This document shows, one piece after another, positions 53,449 through 61,771 of a stretch of DNA of 64,000 nt. The translations under genes and the position numbers were made by a program. This DNA comes from JAQUOA01 sp037443785 (lineage in GTDB: Bacteria > Bacteroidota > Ignavibacteria > UBA10030 > UBA8401): the NCBI GenBank assembly GCA_037443785.1, contig JBBINR010000004.1, positions 73,260 through 137,259 on the forward strand. The letters run 5' to 3'. Under the pieces are notes generated by a model. It saw nothing but the letters and a program-made list of their open reading frames with translations. It did not search any database and was not told where the DNA came from. Numbering within the stretch: the first letter of the stretch is position 1; every line of letters begins with the position of its first letter.

Positions 53449-53502
53449 CGCTTTAGCGATTAACATAAACGCTGTGGCTGCAAGCTGTCGTCAAATCGCC
53501 AC
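53449..53502 (-). promoter_or_regulatory. SAM-II riboswitch controlling metH
   Basis: The 54-nt minus-strand RNA has the SAM-II plan: P1 GTGGC...GCCAC, loop GATTTGA, strand TTGCA before the 3' arm of P1, and the pseudoknot/tail GTTAATCGCTAAAGCG with the conserved GCTAAA. Order and spacing fit the SAM-II (metA) class rather than SAM-I or SAM-IV. High SAM should turn off methionine synthesis. The aptamer is followed by an intrinsic terminator, whereas most SAM-II elements lie next to the ribosome site. Confidence 0.85.
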
Positions 53503-53541
53503 TGGATAAATTTAAGAAATACCCTAATGAACTGCAACCTA

Positions 53542-54489
53542 TTAAAGCTTGCGCCGCGCTTCTTCAAATTCAGTCATTATTTTTTTCACCACATCGGACG
53601 CAGGAAGTATTTCATTCACCAATCCCGAACTTTGTCCCATCTCAAACTCTCCCTCTTCCCAATTCCCTTCAAAAATTCCTTTTCGCTCACGTCCTTTACC
53701 GTGGAGTTCCATCATACGCTCGCGTGTCATTCCTTTTTCATTTTCTTCCTTCTGTACTTGAGTCGTGAAGGGACTTTTCATTGCCCGCAGCGGAACAATA
53801 TTTCTATACGTAAGCACGGTTGCACCGTCGTTCGCTTCAACAATTTTTTGTTTATATAATTCGTGCGCTGATGATTCAATTGTTGCCGCAAAACGTGTCC
53901 CGACTTGAACCCCTTCCGCACCCAAAGCAAATGCCGCCAGCATTCCTCGCCCATCGGCAATTCCTCCGGCAGCAATAACAGGAATTTTTACGGCATCAAC
54001 AACTTGCGGAACAAGAGCAAGTGTTGTGATTTCATCAATTCCATTATGCCCGCCAGCTTCAAATCCCTCCGCAACAATGGCATCGCAACCAACTTCTTGA
54101 GCTTTTAATGCTTGCTTGACATTTGCAACAACATGGACAACGATGCAATTTTTCGTTTTAAATTTTTCAACATGCCGTCCGGGATGTCCGGCCGAAGTGA
54201 AAATTATTTTTACCTCTTCGTCAAGGATAACAGAAATTAAATCTTCAACGTCGCCGCGAAGTAATGGGGTATTTACACCGAATGGTTTCGTGGTCGCAAC
54301 TTTTGCTTTTCGAATATGTTCACGAAGCAATTCAGGTTTCATCGATCCTGCCCCAATAAGCCCAAGCCCGCCCGCATTGGAAACTGCCGATGCAAGTTTC
54401 CACCCTGAAACCCATACCATGCCTGCTTGAATGATCGGGAATTGAATATTAAACAGTGAAGTCGTTCGCGTCGTCATTGAAGAGATCAA
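53542..54489 (-). CDS. Nitronate monooxygenase family FMN enzyme
   Basis: A 315-residue TIM-barrel flavoprotein of the nitronate monooxygenase/FabK type: FPIIQAGMVWVSG, AGGLGLIG, VAEGFEAGGHNGID (His as base), PVIAAGGIADGRG and GAEGVQVGTRF. It oxidises nitronates, or reduces enoyl-ACP if FabK-like; the NMO reading is favoured because of the VHVVA and GFEAGGH stretches, but the two are hard to separate by eye. It overlaps the redoxin gene by 4 nt. Confidence 0.82.
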   Translation of the reverse strand: MISSMTTRTTSLFNIQFPIIQAGMVWVSGWKLASAVSNAGGLGLIGAGSMKPELLREHIRKAKVATTKPFGVNTPLLRGDVEDLISVILDEEVKIIFTSAGHPGRHVEKFKTKNCIVVHVVANVKQALKAQEVGCDAIVAEGFEAGGHNGIDEITTLALVPQVVDAVKIPVIAAGGIADGRGMLAAFALGAEGVQVGTRFAATIESSAHELYKQKIVEANDGATVLTYRNIVPLRAMKSPFTTQVQKEENEKGMTRERMMELHGKGRERKGIFEGNWEEGEFEMGQSSGLVNEILPASDVVKKIMTEFEEARRKL

Positions 54490-55517
54490 TTATTGCGGAT
54501 TGATTCGTCGATCTGAGAATAATCATTTAAAGATTTTTCTTCAAACGTGATCATATAAAAAGTTACTCCCGATGACTGAGGCGCAAACGTGAGTGTATGC
54601 TGCCGCGAATTATTCCGCTTCAAAATTGAAAACAGTTTTGGTTCTTCAACAGTAATAAATGTGTTCCCCTGTTTATCTTTTTGCACATCATCCCCGAGAT
54701 TGACAATTGGAAGCGGTTCATCATCGATTTCAATTGTTACGGTTGTTTTCATTTTACTGCTCATAAGAATATTTGTCTCGTCCCCTTCACACTGAAATAC
54801 AAGATATTCTTCATTCCCCGCTCCGTTCGAAACAAATGCACTTCGTTCTGCCCGCCAAATTCCATTTGCATAAAATTTTCCATCAAAATAAATCTTCGGA
54901 TCGACATACTCCGATGACAGCTCGGGATTATATCCTTCGGGATTGCCAAGCGCACCATGTGCATAACCCGTATAAATTTCGCGCACAACTTCTCCCGCCA
55001 TAAAATACCGCGCATCAAGTGCCGGATTCATTAAGATCGGAAGTTCACCGCGGTACCCAGATTGTCTCAACAAAAATTGAACTGAACGCTCAACGCGTTC
55101 GGGGGTAAATGATCGTGAGATGGTATCATACACGTCACCCTTGTTATCAATCAAACATATGGAAGGAATCGACGAAATCCTGTAGGCATCAGAAATCGGA
55201 CGATCATTATCCATCAACACGGGAAAGAGTACAAGATCTTTCTTAATCCACTGTTCGATATTCTTCGGATCTTTGCCGAACGAAAATTCGGGTGAATGAA
55301 TCCCGATGCACGTCAATCCATATTCATAATAGAGTGCATGCAATCCGTTGATGAGCGGAACTAATTGCTGTGATTGAGGAGAGTACCGATCACAAAAGAA
55401 CAGTAAGGTTGGACGTCCTTGTAAACCGCGAATTGACAACGGCTCAGAATTAAACCAATGATCGCCGTAAATTTCGGGCGCATGGAAATGTTGATATGAG
55501 AGATGAAGTGATTTCAT
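54486..55517 (-). CDS. Redoxin-domain protein with DipZ-like C-terminus and lost CxxC
   Basis: A 343-residue cytoplasmic protein. The first 150 residues are a TlpA/AhpC-like thioredoxin fold (TLLFFCDRYSPQSQQL, GIHSPEFSFGKDPKNIEQW, SIPSICLIDNKGD). The rest matches the beta-rich C-terminal domain of DipZ proteins (YTGYAHGALGNPEGY, DPKIYFDGKFYANGIW). Where DipZ has YSCINC this protein has YSPQSQ, so the thiol-disulfide centre is gone. It may be a structural or binding version. It lies between rsmI and the NMO gene. Confidence 0.75.
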   Translation of the reverse strand: MKSLHLSYQHFHAPEIYGDHWFNSEPLSIRGLQGRPTLLFFCDRYSPQSQQLVPLINGLHALYYEYGLTCIGIHSPEFSFGKDPKNIEQWIKKDLVLFPVLMDNDRPISDAYRISSIPSICLIDNKGDVYDTISRSFTPERVERSVQFLLRQSGYRGELPILMNPALDARYFMAGEVVREIYTGYAHGALGNPEGYNPELSSEYVDPKIYFDGKFYANGIWRAERSAFVSNGAGNEEYLVFQCEGDETNILMSSKMKTTVTIEIDDEPLPIVNLGDDVQKDKQGNTFITVEEPKLFSILKRNNSRQHTLTFAPQSSGVTFYMITFEEKSLNDYSQIDESIRNN

Positions 55518-55525
55518 TGAAAAAT

Positions 55526-56221
55526 TTATTTTGCCTGGGGCCTGCTTGTTGTCCCTTCGATAATAACAACAAACTCACCTTTCTTTTCTTCCTTCTCAAA
55601 TTTTGCTGAAAGATTCGGTGCAGTGCCGTGAAAAATTTCTTCATTCGGCAACGTCAGATCGAATGCCACGCATAATCGTCTTGATTCGCCAAATACCTCG
55701 GCAATATCTTTGAGCAACGCAACTAAACGATATGGCGTATCCATCAGCACAATGGCGCGCTGTTCACGGCGAAGCTGCTGTAATTCTGCAATTCTTCTCG
55801 GACGTTTCGGCGAAAGCCAGCCATAATACACAAATTGATCAATCGAAAATCCCGATACAGTCAGTGCCGGCATTAAGGATGATGCCCCGGGAATTGGCAC
55901 TGTTTTTATTCCCAACTCCACTGCCTTGCGCACAAGCAATTGCCCGGGATCTGAAAATACGGGCGTTCCACAATCAGAAATGACCGCAACATTTTTTTCG
56001 TTTTTCAGATGATTCAAAATATGGAATGTTGCCGCTGCTTCATTGTGCTCGTTTAATGTTTCAACAGGTTTTTCAATTCCAAAGTGCCGAAGCAACCGGC
56101 TTCCTTCTTTACGCTCTTCATAAACAACCAGATCAACCGATTTCAAAATATCAATTGCCCGAAATGTTATGTCAGCATAATTTCCGATTGGTGTTGCAAC
56201 GAGGTAAAGTATTCCAGCCAT
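55526..56221 (-). CDS. rsmI: 16S rRNA 2'-O-methyltransferase (RsmI)
   Basis: A 231-residue SAM-dependent methyltransferase of the tetrapyrrole-methylase fold: LYLVATPIGNYADITFRA, VVYEERKEGSRLLRHFGI, VISDCGTPVFSDPGQLLV and IPGASSLMPALTVSGFS. It methylates C1402 of 16S rRNA at the ribose. It is shorter than the 286 residues of E. coli, the C-terminal domain being absent. Confidence 0.94.
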   Translation of the reverse strand: MAGILYLVATPIGNYADITFRAIDILKSVDLVVYEERKEGSRLLRHFGIEKPVETLNEHNEAAATFHILNHLKNEKNVAVISDCGTPVFSDPGQLLVRKAVELGIKTVPIPGASSLMPALTVSGFSIDQFVYYGWLSPKRPRRIAELQQLRREQRAIVLMDTPYRLVALLKDIAEVFGESRRLCVAFDLTLPNEEIFHGTAPNLSAKFEKEEKKGEFVVIIEGTTSRPQAK

Positions 56222-56233
56222 GAGGTAACAAGT

Positions 56234-57514
56234 TTAGAGTGATTCAATTTCAATACCGTTTGCATCACCATTTTCTTTTTTTCTGTTGATTTCCCATTCT
56301 TTCACAGAAACAATAATGATCGCTGCTGCCGGTATTGCAATAAGAAGTCCAATGAAGCCCATGAAGTATCCGAAAATAAACAATGAAAGAATAAGAATGA
56401 CCGGGTGCAATCCGATTTTTCCGCCGATGAGCTTCGGAGAGATAACATAATTTTCAATAATATGAAGCACTAAAAGATACGAAAGTGATGTGATCACAGG
56501 AAGCGTCACTGTTCCCATACTCAGCGACGCAACAAATGCTGTCACTGAAAGAATTGTTAAAAATCCGACGTAGGGAATAAAAAACAACAGTCCGGATAAA
56601 ATTCCAATTACAAGCGGATACGAAATTCCAATCACCCACATTCCGATGGTAACGGCAAACGCGTCAAAAATTGCGACGATGGTTGTCCCACGAATATATC
56701 TGCCGAGAATATCATCGACACGCTGATAGAATTTTACAGATTGATCACGACGATTTCGCGGGATCATTAATTTAATTCTCCGCCGTACCAGCGGAAAATC
56801 TTTCAACATGTAGAATGTCAGAAATGGAATGATGACGATATTCACAATTCCTGCAACCAATCCTTGCAGCCCGCTGACAAGACCGAATGTTCCGTGCAAA
56901 ATTCCCGTAAGAATATCTTCAACACGCGGTGCAATGGTCGTGGTAAGTATTTGTCGAAGCTGCGTCGATGTAATTCCGTATTTGTTAAGCACTTTAATAT
57001 ATCGTCCGTCAAGCACCCATTCCGTAAACTGCGATGATATAGTCGTAATGGCTTGCAGTATTCCCTCAAACTGCGCAACAATGTGAGGAAGCCCTACTAA
57101 AAGAAGAACAATAATGAGAGCGACGATACAAAGAATAATAAAGAGTGCCGAGGTCCATCGGGGTACGCCTACTTTTTCTACTTTACTTACAACAGGGTGA
57201 AGGAGATATGCCATGAACAATGAAAGCACAAAAGGCGCAAGAATTCCTTGAAGTGTCTGGAGAAGCCATAGGACAAAAAGAGTTGCCGATAAGATCATCA
57301 GATTTTTTGAAATCGGATTCGAGCGAATTGGGTACAGTAAAAAAATGATCGATCCAAAGATTAAAAAGGGAGAAATAAGGGTCTGAATGGTGTAGAGTAA
57401 CAAAATCAACAACACTAATGCGGCTACGATAGCAACCACATCAAATGTAGACGATGACTGAACCGGAAGAACCGGTTTCTTTTCCGAAGGTGAATTTAAT
57501 TCTTGTTCTGGCAT
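56234..57514 (-). CDS. AI-2E family transporter
   Basis: A 426-residue membrane protein with about eight helices and a large amphipathic middle domain; the PFVLSLFMAYLLHPVV and IPYVGFLTILSVTAFVASLSMG segments are typical of the UPF0118/AI-2E exporter family (TqsA, PerM). What it moves is unknown. It is preceded by dut (45-bp gap) and followed by rsmI, so it is part of a housekeeping run. Confidence 0.88.
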   Translation of the reverse strand: MPEQELNSPSEKKPVLPVQSSSTFDVVAIVAALVLLILLLYTIQTLISPFLIFGSIIFLLYPIRSNPISKNLMILSATLFVLWLLQTLQGILAPFVLSLFMAYLLHPVVSKVEKVGVPRWTSALFIILCIVALIIVLLLVGLPHIVAQFEGILQAITTISSQFTEWVLDGRYIKVLNKYGITSTQLRQILTTTIAPRVEDILTGILHGTFGLVSGLQGLVAGIVNIVIIPFLTFYMLKDFPLVRRRIKLMIPRNRRDQSVKFYQRVDDILGRYIRGTTIVAIFDAFAVTIGMWVIGISYPLVIGILSGLLFFIPYVGFLTILSVTAFVASLSMGTVTLPVITSLSYLLVLHIIENYVISPKLIGGKIGLHPVILILSLFIFGYFMGFIGLLIAIPAAAIIIVSVKEWEINRKKENGDANGIEIESL

Positions 57515-57559
57515 CTGTATAAGTTTAGTTTGACAATCTTTTCAAAAAATTCTAATCGC

Positions 57560-58018
57560 TTATTTTGAAATCCCCGTACTTCCAAATCCGCCGGCACCTC
57601 TTTCGGTGGAGGCTAGTGAGTCAACTTCTATCCACTCTGCCCGTTCGTACTTTGCAATCACCATTTGGGCAATTCGATCACTTCGCTTCACAATAAAATC
57701 ATTTTTTCCATAATTTGTTACTATGATCTTCACCTCACCGCGATAATCAGAATCAATGGTTCCCGGTGAATTCATAATGCCAATGCTATTTTTAATCGCG
57801 AGCCCGCTCCGGGGTCGAATTTGCGCTTCAAAACCATTTGGTAATTCAATTGAGAAACCCGTCGGAATCAGAGTTGTCTCTCCTGCTTTAACAACGAGGT
57901 CACTATCAACTGCAGCATAAATATCCATTCCCGCGGAACCTGAAGTCGCATATGTCGGTAAGAGAATATCATTAGTCTTTTCTGAAAGCCTTGTTATTTT
58001 TATTTTAAGTGTAGTCAC
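57560..58018 (-). CDS. dut: dUTP diphosphatase
   Basis: A 152-residue trimeric dUTPase with motifs GSAGMDIYA (1), PRSGLAIKN (2), GTIDSDYRGE (3), DRIAQMVI (4) and ERGAGGFGSTG (5). It keeps dUTP low and makes dUMP. First gene of the minus-strand run to metH. Confidence 0.97.
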   Translation of the reverse strand: MTTLKIKITRLSEKTNDILLPTYATSGSAGMDIYAAVDSDLVVKAGETTLIPTGFSIELPNGFEAQIRPRSGLAIKNSIGIMNSPGTIDSDYRGEVKIIVTNYGKNDFIVKRSDRIAQMVIAKYERAEWIEVDSLASTERGAGGFGSTGISK

Positions 58019-58218
58019 GGAATTTTCTCAAGCTATGGTTTAAGTAAAGGGAATTAGGGCAATGGTAAAAGCGCACTAAGAAAATGGCTTATTTTCATCA
58101 AATTTCAAAGAAATAAATTGTTAATCTTTCATTTGTTGACTTAAGCTCTCTTTTTTTGTTTATTGATTTCAGCAATTAATCCTTTCATCAAGAAAACCTC
58201 TTCTACCTAATTTGAATT

Positions 58219-59649
58219 ATGTCCACATACGACCACGATAGCTTTGAAGATGATCTTGAAGGAGATTCCTCTCCGCGCCGGGATCGCGATAGAAGTGAAG
58301 AAATTGAACGATATAAGGAACTCTTGCGTAAAGGTGGTAACGGCCTTAAAAGCATTGAAGCGCTTGAAGAGATTATTTCGTTTTATTTTGAAAAGGAAAA
58401 GTTTGATGAAGCGCTCGTTTTTGCCAATCAATTGGTAGAATTTGCTCCGTATTCGTCTGATTCGTGGCTGAAAAAGGGAATGATTCTCAACAATCTATTC
58501 CGATATGAAGAAGCACTCGAATCATACAACTATGCAATCAATCTCAATCAAAATGACAGCGATCTTTTTATAAATCGTGGAATAACGCTGGATAATCTGA
58601 ACCGAAACGAAGAAGCTCTTGCAGATTTTGACCAAGCTCTCATCTTAAACCCAGAAGACAGCGAATCTCTGATTAACAAAGCCGTAACGCTAGAAAAACT
58701 TGAGCGATTTGACGAGGCATTGGAAATTCTGAAATTTTTAGTGAATGATAATGCCCAAAATGCCGACGCGTGGTTTGAACTTGCTTTCTGTTATGACACA
58801 ATGGATCGAATTCAAGAATCTTTTGACTGCTATAGCAAACATATCGACCTTGATCCTTATAATTACAATGCATGGTATAACCGCGGAATTGTCTTAAATC
58901 GATTAGGCGAACACACTAAATCGCTCGAAAGCTATGAAATGGCGTTGGCAATCAAAGAAGATTTCCCTCCGGCATGGTATAATAAAGGGAATGTGTTGGC
59001 TGTTTTAGGAAAAATCGAAGATGCCATCGAATGTTACAAGCAAACTCTTCGCTACGATCCGAAGGATGTGCCCGCTCTTCATAATTTAGGAAATGCGTAT
59101 GAAGAATTGGGGAATCTTCCGGAAGCGATTAAATGCTTTACGCTCGCTGTAAAATACGACAGTCAGCATTACGAATCCTTCTTTGGGCGAGGGAGCTGTT
59201 ATGATTCCATGGAACAATATAAAAAAGCACTTTCGGATTATAACCGCGCGCTAGATATTTGCCGAGAGTATCCTGAATTGTGGTATGCAAAAGCCGATGC
59301 CGAATTTAACCTGGGAAAATATAAAGAATGCCTGTTGAGCTACAAGATGGTCGTCCAACTTGATCCTGAAAATTTTGAAGCGTGGTTCGATTATGGAGAT
59401 ACTCTCTTTTTTATGGGATACCTAAAGGAATCTCTGAAAGCACTTAACCGGTCTATCGAATTAAATGGAGCATTTGCGAACTCATTTTACAGCAGAGCAA
59501 AAGTATTCTTCGTGATGGAAAAGAAACTGGATGCGGTTGAATCTTTAAAAGCCGCTTTTAAATTAGATCCAGAATTGCGGAAAAAGTTTGAAATAGAATT
59601 TAAAGGGATAAAATCCATAAAAGAATTCGCCTCACTTCTTCAGGCATAA
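58219..59649 (+). CDS. TPR-repeat protein
   Basis: A 476-residue cytoplasmic protein. An acidic N-terminus (about 1-30, DDLEGDSS) is followed by twelve or so consecutive TPR units of 34 residues, e.g. NRNEEALADFDQALILNPEDSE. It is a protein-interaction scaffold; no enzymatic domain. It stands alone, divergent from dut by 200 bp and followed by a terminator. Confidence 0.9.
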   Translation: MSTYDHDSFEDDLEGDSSPRRDRDRSEEIERYKELLRKGGNGLKSIEALEEIISFYFEKEKFDEALVFANQLVEFAPYSSDSWLKKGMILNNLFRYEEALESYNYAINLNQNDSDLFINRGITLDNLNRNEEALADFDQALILNPEDSESLINKAVTLEKLERFDEALEILKFLVNDNAQNADAWFELAFCYDTMDRIQESFDCYSKHIDLDPYNYNAWYNRGIVLNRLGEHTKSLESYEMALAIKEDFPPAWYNKGNVLAVLGKIEDAIECYKQTLRYDPKDVPALHNLGNAYEELGNLPEAIKCFTLAVKYDSQHYESFFGRGSCYDSMEQYKKALSDYNRALDICREYPELWYAKADAEFNLGKYKECLLSYKMVVQLDPENFEAWFDYGDTLFFMGYLKESLKALNRSIELNGAFANSFYSRAKVFFVMEKKLDAVESLKAAFKLDPELRKKFEIEFKGIKSIKEFASLLQA

Positions 59650-59675
59650 CAAAAAGCATTTCGTGAAAATTTCAT

Positions 59676-59698
59676 AACCTAATCCGAAAGATTAGGTT
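59676..59698 (+). terminator. Intrinsic terminator after the TPR gene
   Basis: AACCTAATC / GATTAGGTT with a CGAAA loop, followed by seven T, 26 bases after the stop. Confidence 0.9.
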
Positions 59699-59732
59699 TT
59701 TTTATTCCTACTTTTGAAGTATATTTTGGCTA

Positions 59733-60617
59733 ATGGTAGACATTGGAACAAAAAATATTCAGCGAAACATCGGCATTATCGGGAATCGATTGAGCCACAC
59801 AATGTCACCCGCAATGCACACTGCAGCATTCAAGCAATTGCATCTCGATTATGTGTACGGCGTGTTCGATGTTAACGAAGAAATGCTTTCTCCGCTGCTA
59901 TCGGCAATTCGCAAACAAAATTTTCGAGGGGCAAACGTTACCGTTCCGTATAAAGAGGCGGTAATTCCTTTGCTCGATAAAATTTCGGAAGAGGCTTCTG
60001 TAATCGGTGCGGTTAATACCATTGTGAATAACAATGGTATGTTAGAAGGATACAACACCGATGCCTTCGGTATTTTTTCATCTCTCAATCCCGTAAAAGA
60101 GAAAATCGAAGGAAATAATGTTACGGTGATGGGAGCAGGTGGCGGCGCACGAGCGGCCGTCTATACAATTGCAAAACACTTTTCTCCAAAATCAATCACC
60201 ATTGTCAACAGAACAGCCGAGCATGCAAAATCGTTAGCTCAAGAATTTGGGGTAAAATATAACTCGATACATTTTACCGGTATTGGTTCTGATTCCGGTG
60301 CAAATCATTATATACAAGATTCCAAATTAATTGTGAATGCGACAACAGTCGGCATGAAACCGAATAGTACTTTTCATCCCCTTCCTCCATCATGTCAATT
60401 GAACAGTATGCAGATTGTCTTTGATATCATCTACAATCCAATGCAAACGCGATTAATGGCCATAGCAAAGGAACAAGGAGCCAAAACCATCGGGGGAATT
60501 GAAATGCTCATTGGGCAAGGAATAAAAGCTTTTCAGTTATTTACGCATAGTGATTTCCCCGTAGAAACAGCACGCGATGTGTTGATGAAGGAATTAGGAG
60601 AAGGAAGCAGGAAATGA
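59733..60617 (+). CDS. aroE: Shikimate dehydrogenase
   Basis: A 294-residue AroE: NRLSHTMSPAMHTAAF (shikimate site), NVTVPYKEAV with catalytic Lys, GAVNTIV and NTDAFG, the NADP loop GAGGGARAA and IGGIEMLIGQG at the end. It reduces 3-dehydroshikimate with NADPH. It overlaps the next gene by 4 nt. Confidence 0.96.
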   Translation: MVDIGTKNIQRNIGIIGNRLSHTMSPAMHTAAFKQLHLDYVYGVFDVNEEMLSPLLSAIRKQNFRGANVTVPYKEAVIPLLDKISEEASVIGAVNTIVNNNGMLEGYNTDAFGIFSSLNPVKEKIEGNNVTVMGAGGGARAAVYTIAKHFSPKSITIVNRTAEHAKSLAQEFGVKYNSIHFTGIGSDSGANHYIQDSKLIVNATTVGMKPNSTFHPLPPSCQLNSMQIVFDIIYNPMQTRLMAIAKEQGAKTIGGIEMLIGQGIKAFQLFTHSDFPVETARDVLMKELGEGSRK

Positions 60618-61702
60618 ACGACAAACAAAAAATGATCAGCGAATATCTCCGGAACGCAGATAAGGTTATTAAAAGCGGCAACCTTGAAGAAGCAATGCGT
60701 TATATTAACAGCGTTTTTGAGCTCGACCAAAAGAATGTGTACGCAAAAGCATACAAAGAACGAATTATTTCTTTGATGGAAGTGCAGGGAATTTCAAAAC
60801 AGGAAGCAGAACGAATTGCAGCACAAGCAAAGGTCCTCCCTCCTCCTGTTGCAAAAACAGAACCGGTTCAACAAAAACCGCATCCTGTCACTCCACCCCC
60901 TGTGCAAGTGACACCACAACCAACAGTTCAACCACCTGTTCAAAAAATAATTCCCAAAGTTGCTCCTGTTGATGCAAAACAATCTTTACCAATTAAACGG
61001 TCTCCCGCTGCTTTGGATGCATACCGCACATTAATGATGGATATATGGAAAGACGGTGCAATTACCGAAGAGGAACAACTACGCGTAGATTCCATGCGCG
61101 ATACCTTTGCCATCACTCAGGATGAACATATAAAAATCGAACGTGAAGTTCGCGCAGCATCTTATCTTTCAGCGATTCGAACAGAATGGCGAAAAGGCGT
61201 GACAAATTTTGAACCGTTAAGAAAAAAATACAAAATTTTAGATCAGGAACAGATTGCAATTGAACCAAAACTCTTTCAATTATTACAATCCCTTCAGGCA
61301 AACGGATCAGTTCTTGTTCTCGACGACGATGAACCATTTCTTGAAATCGTAAAAAGCATTTTAAGCGATGGTGGTTACTACTGTTTTACTTCTACTTCCG
61401 GCGAAGAAGCTTTACAGCTTCTTGAAACAATGACACCCGATATTGTTCTCTGCGACATCAATTTCACAAAACCGAACATGAGCGGATTTGCCTTCTACGA
61501 GAAATTCCGTTCGCTCGATAAATTTCTTACAACTCCTTTTATTTTTCTGAGCGGATTGGACCAGGATGTGTTGATTCGCACGGGAAAAAAATTAGGCGCG
61601 GACGATTATTTAACAAAACCAATCGATACCGAAATGCTCCTTGCAACCATTGAGGGGAAACTCCGGCGATCAAGAGAACTCCGCCGCAGTATCGATATTT
61701 AG
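60614..61702 (+). CDS. Response regulator with N-terminal helical repeat region
   Basis: A 362-residue protein. A TPR-like helical pair (1-60) is followed by a Pro/Gln/Val-rich linker (about 75-115, PPPVQVTPQP) and a helical domain (130-225). The C-terminal receiver domain (about 230-355) has the acidic pair DDD, phospho-acceptor in IVLCDINF, and Lys in YLTKPID. No DNA-binding domain. It may be the partner of the hybrid kinase 69 bp downstream. Confidence 0.82.
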   Translation: MNDKQKMISEYLRNADKVIKSGNLEEAMRYINSVFELDQKNVYAKAYKERIISLMEVQGISKQEAERIAAQAKVLPPPVAKTEPVQQKPHPVTPPPVQVTPQPTVQPPVQKIIPKVAPVDAKQSLPIKRSPAALDAYRTLMMDIWKDGAITEEEQLRVDSMRDTFAITQDEHIKIEREVRAASYLSAIRTEWRKGVTNFEPLRKKYKILDQEQIAIEPKLFQLLQSLQANGSVLVLDDDEPFLEIVKSILSDGGYYCFTSTSGEEALQLLETMTPDIVLCDINFTKPNMSGFAFYEKFRSLDKFLTTPFIFLSGLDQDVLIRTGKKLGADDYLTKPIDTEMLLATIEGKLRRSRELRRSIDI

Positions 61703-61771
61703 CATGATCATGCAACACTATTGCCGTTGCTTAATACAGGATATTAACCGCACAGCTTTGCCATTTTAGTC

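Noticed and set aside
53355..53541. Cobalamin riboswitch upstream of metH
   Set aside because: No B12-box or GCCACTG-type core is present; the element fits SAM-II.
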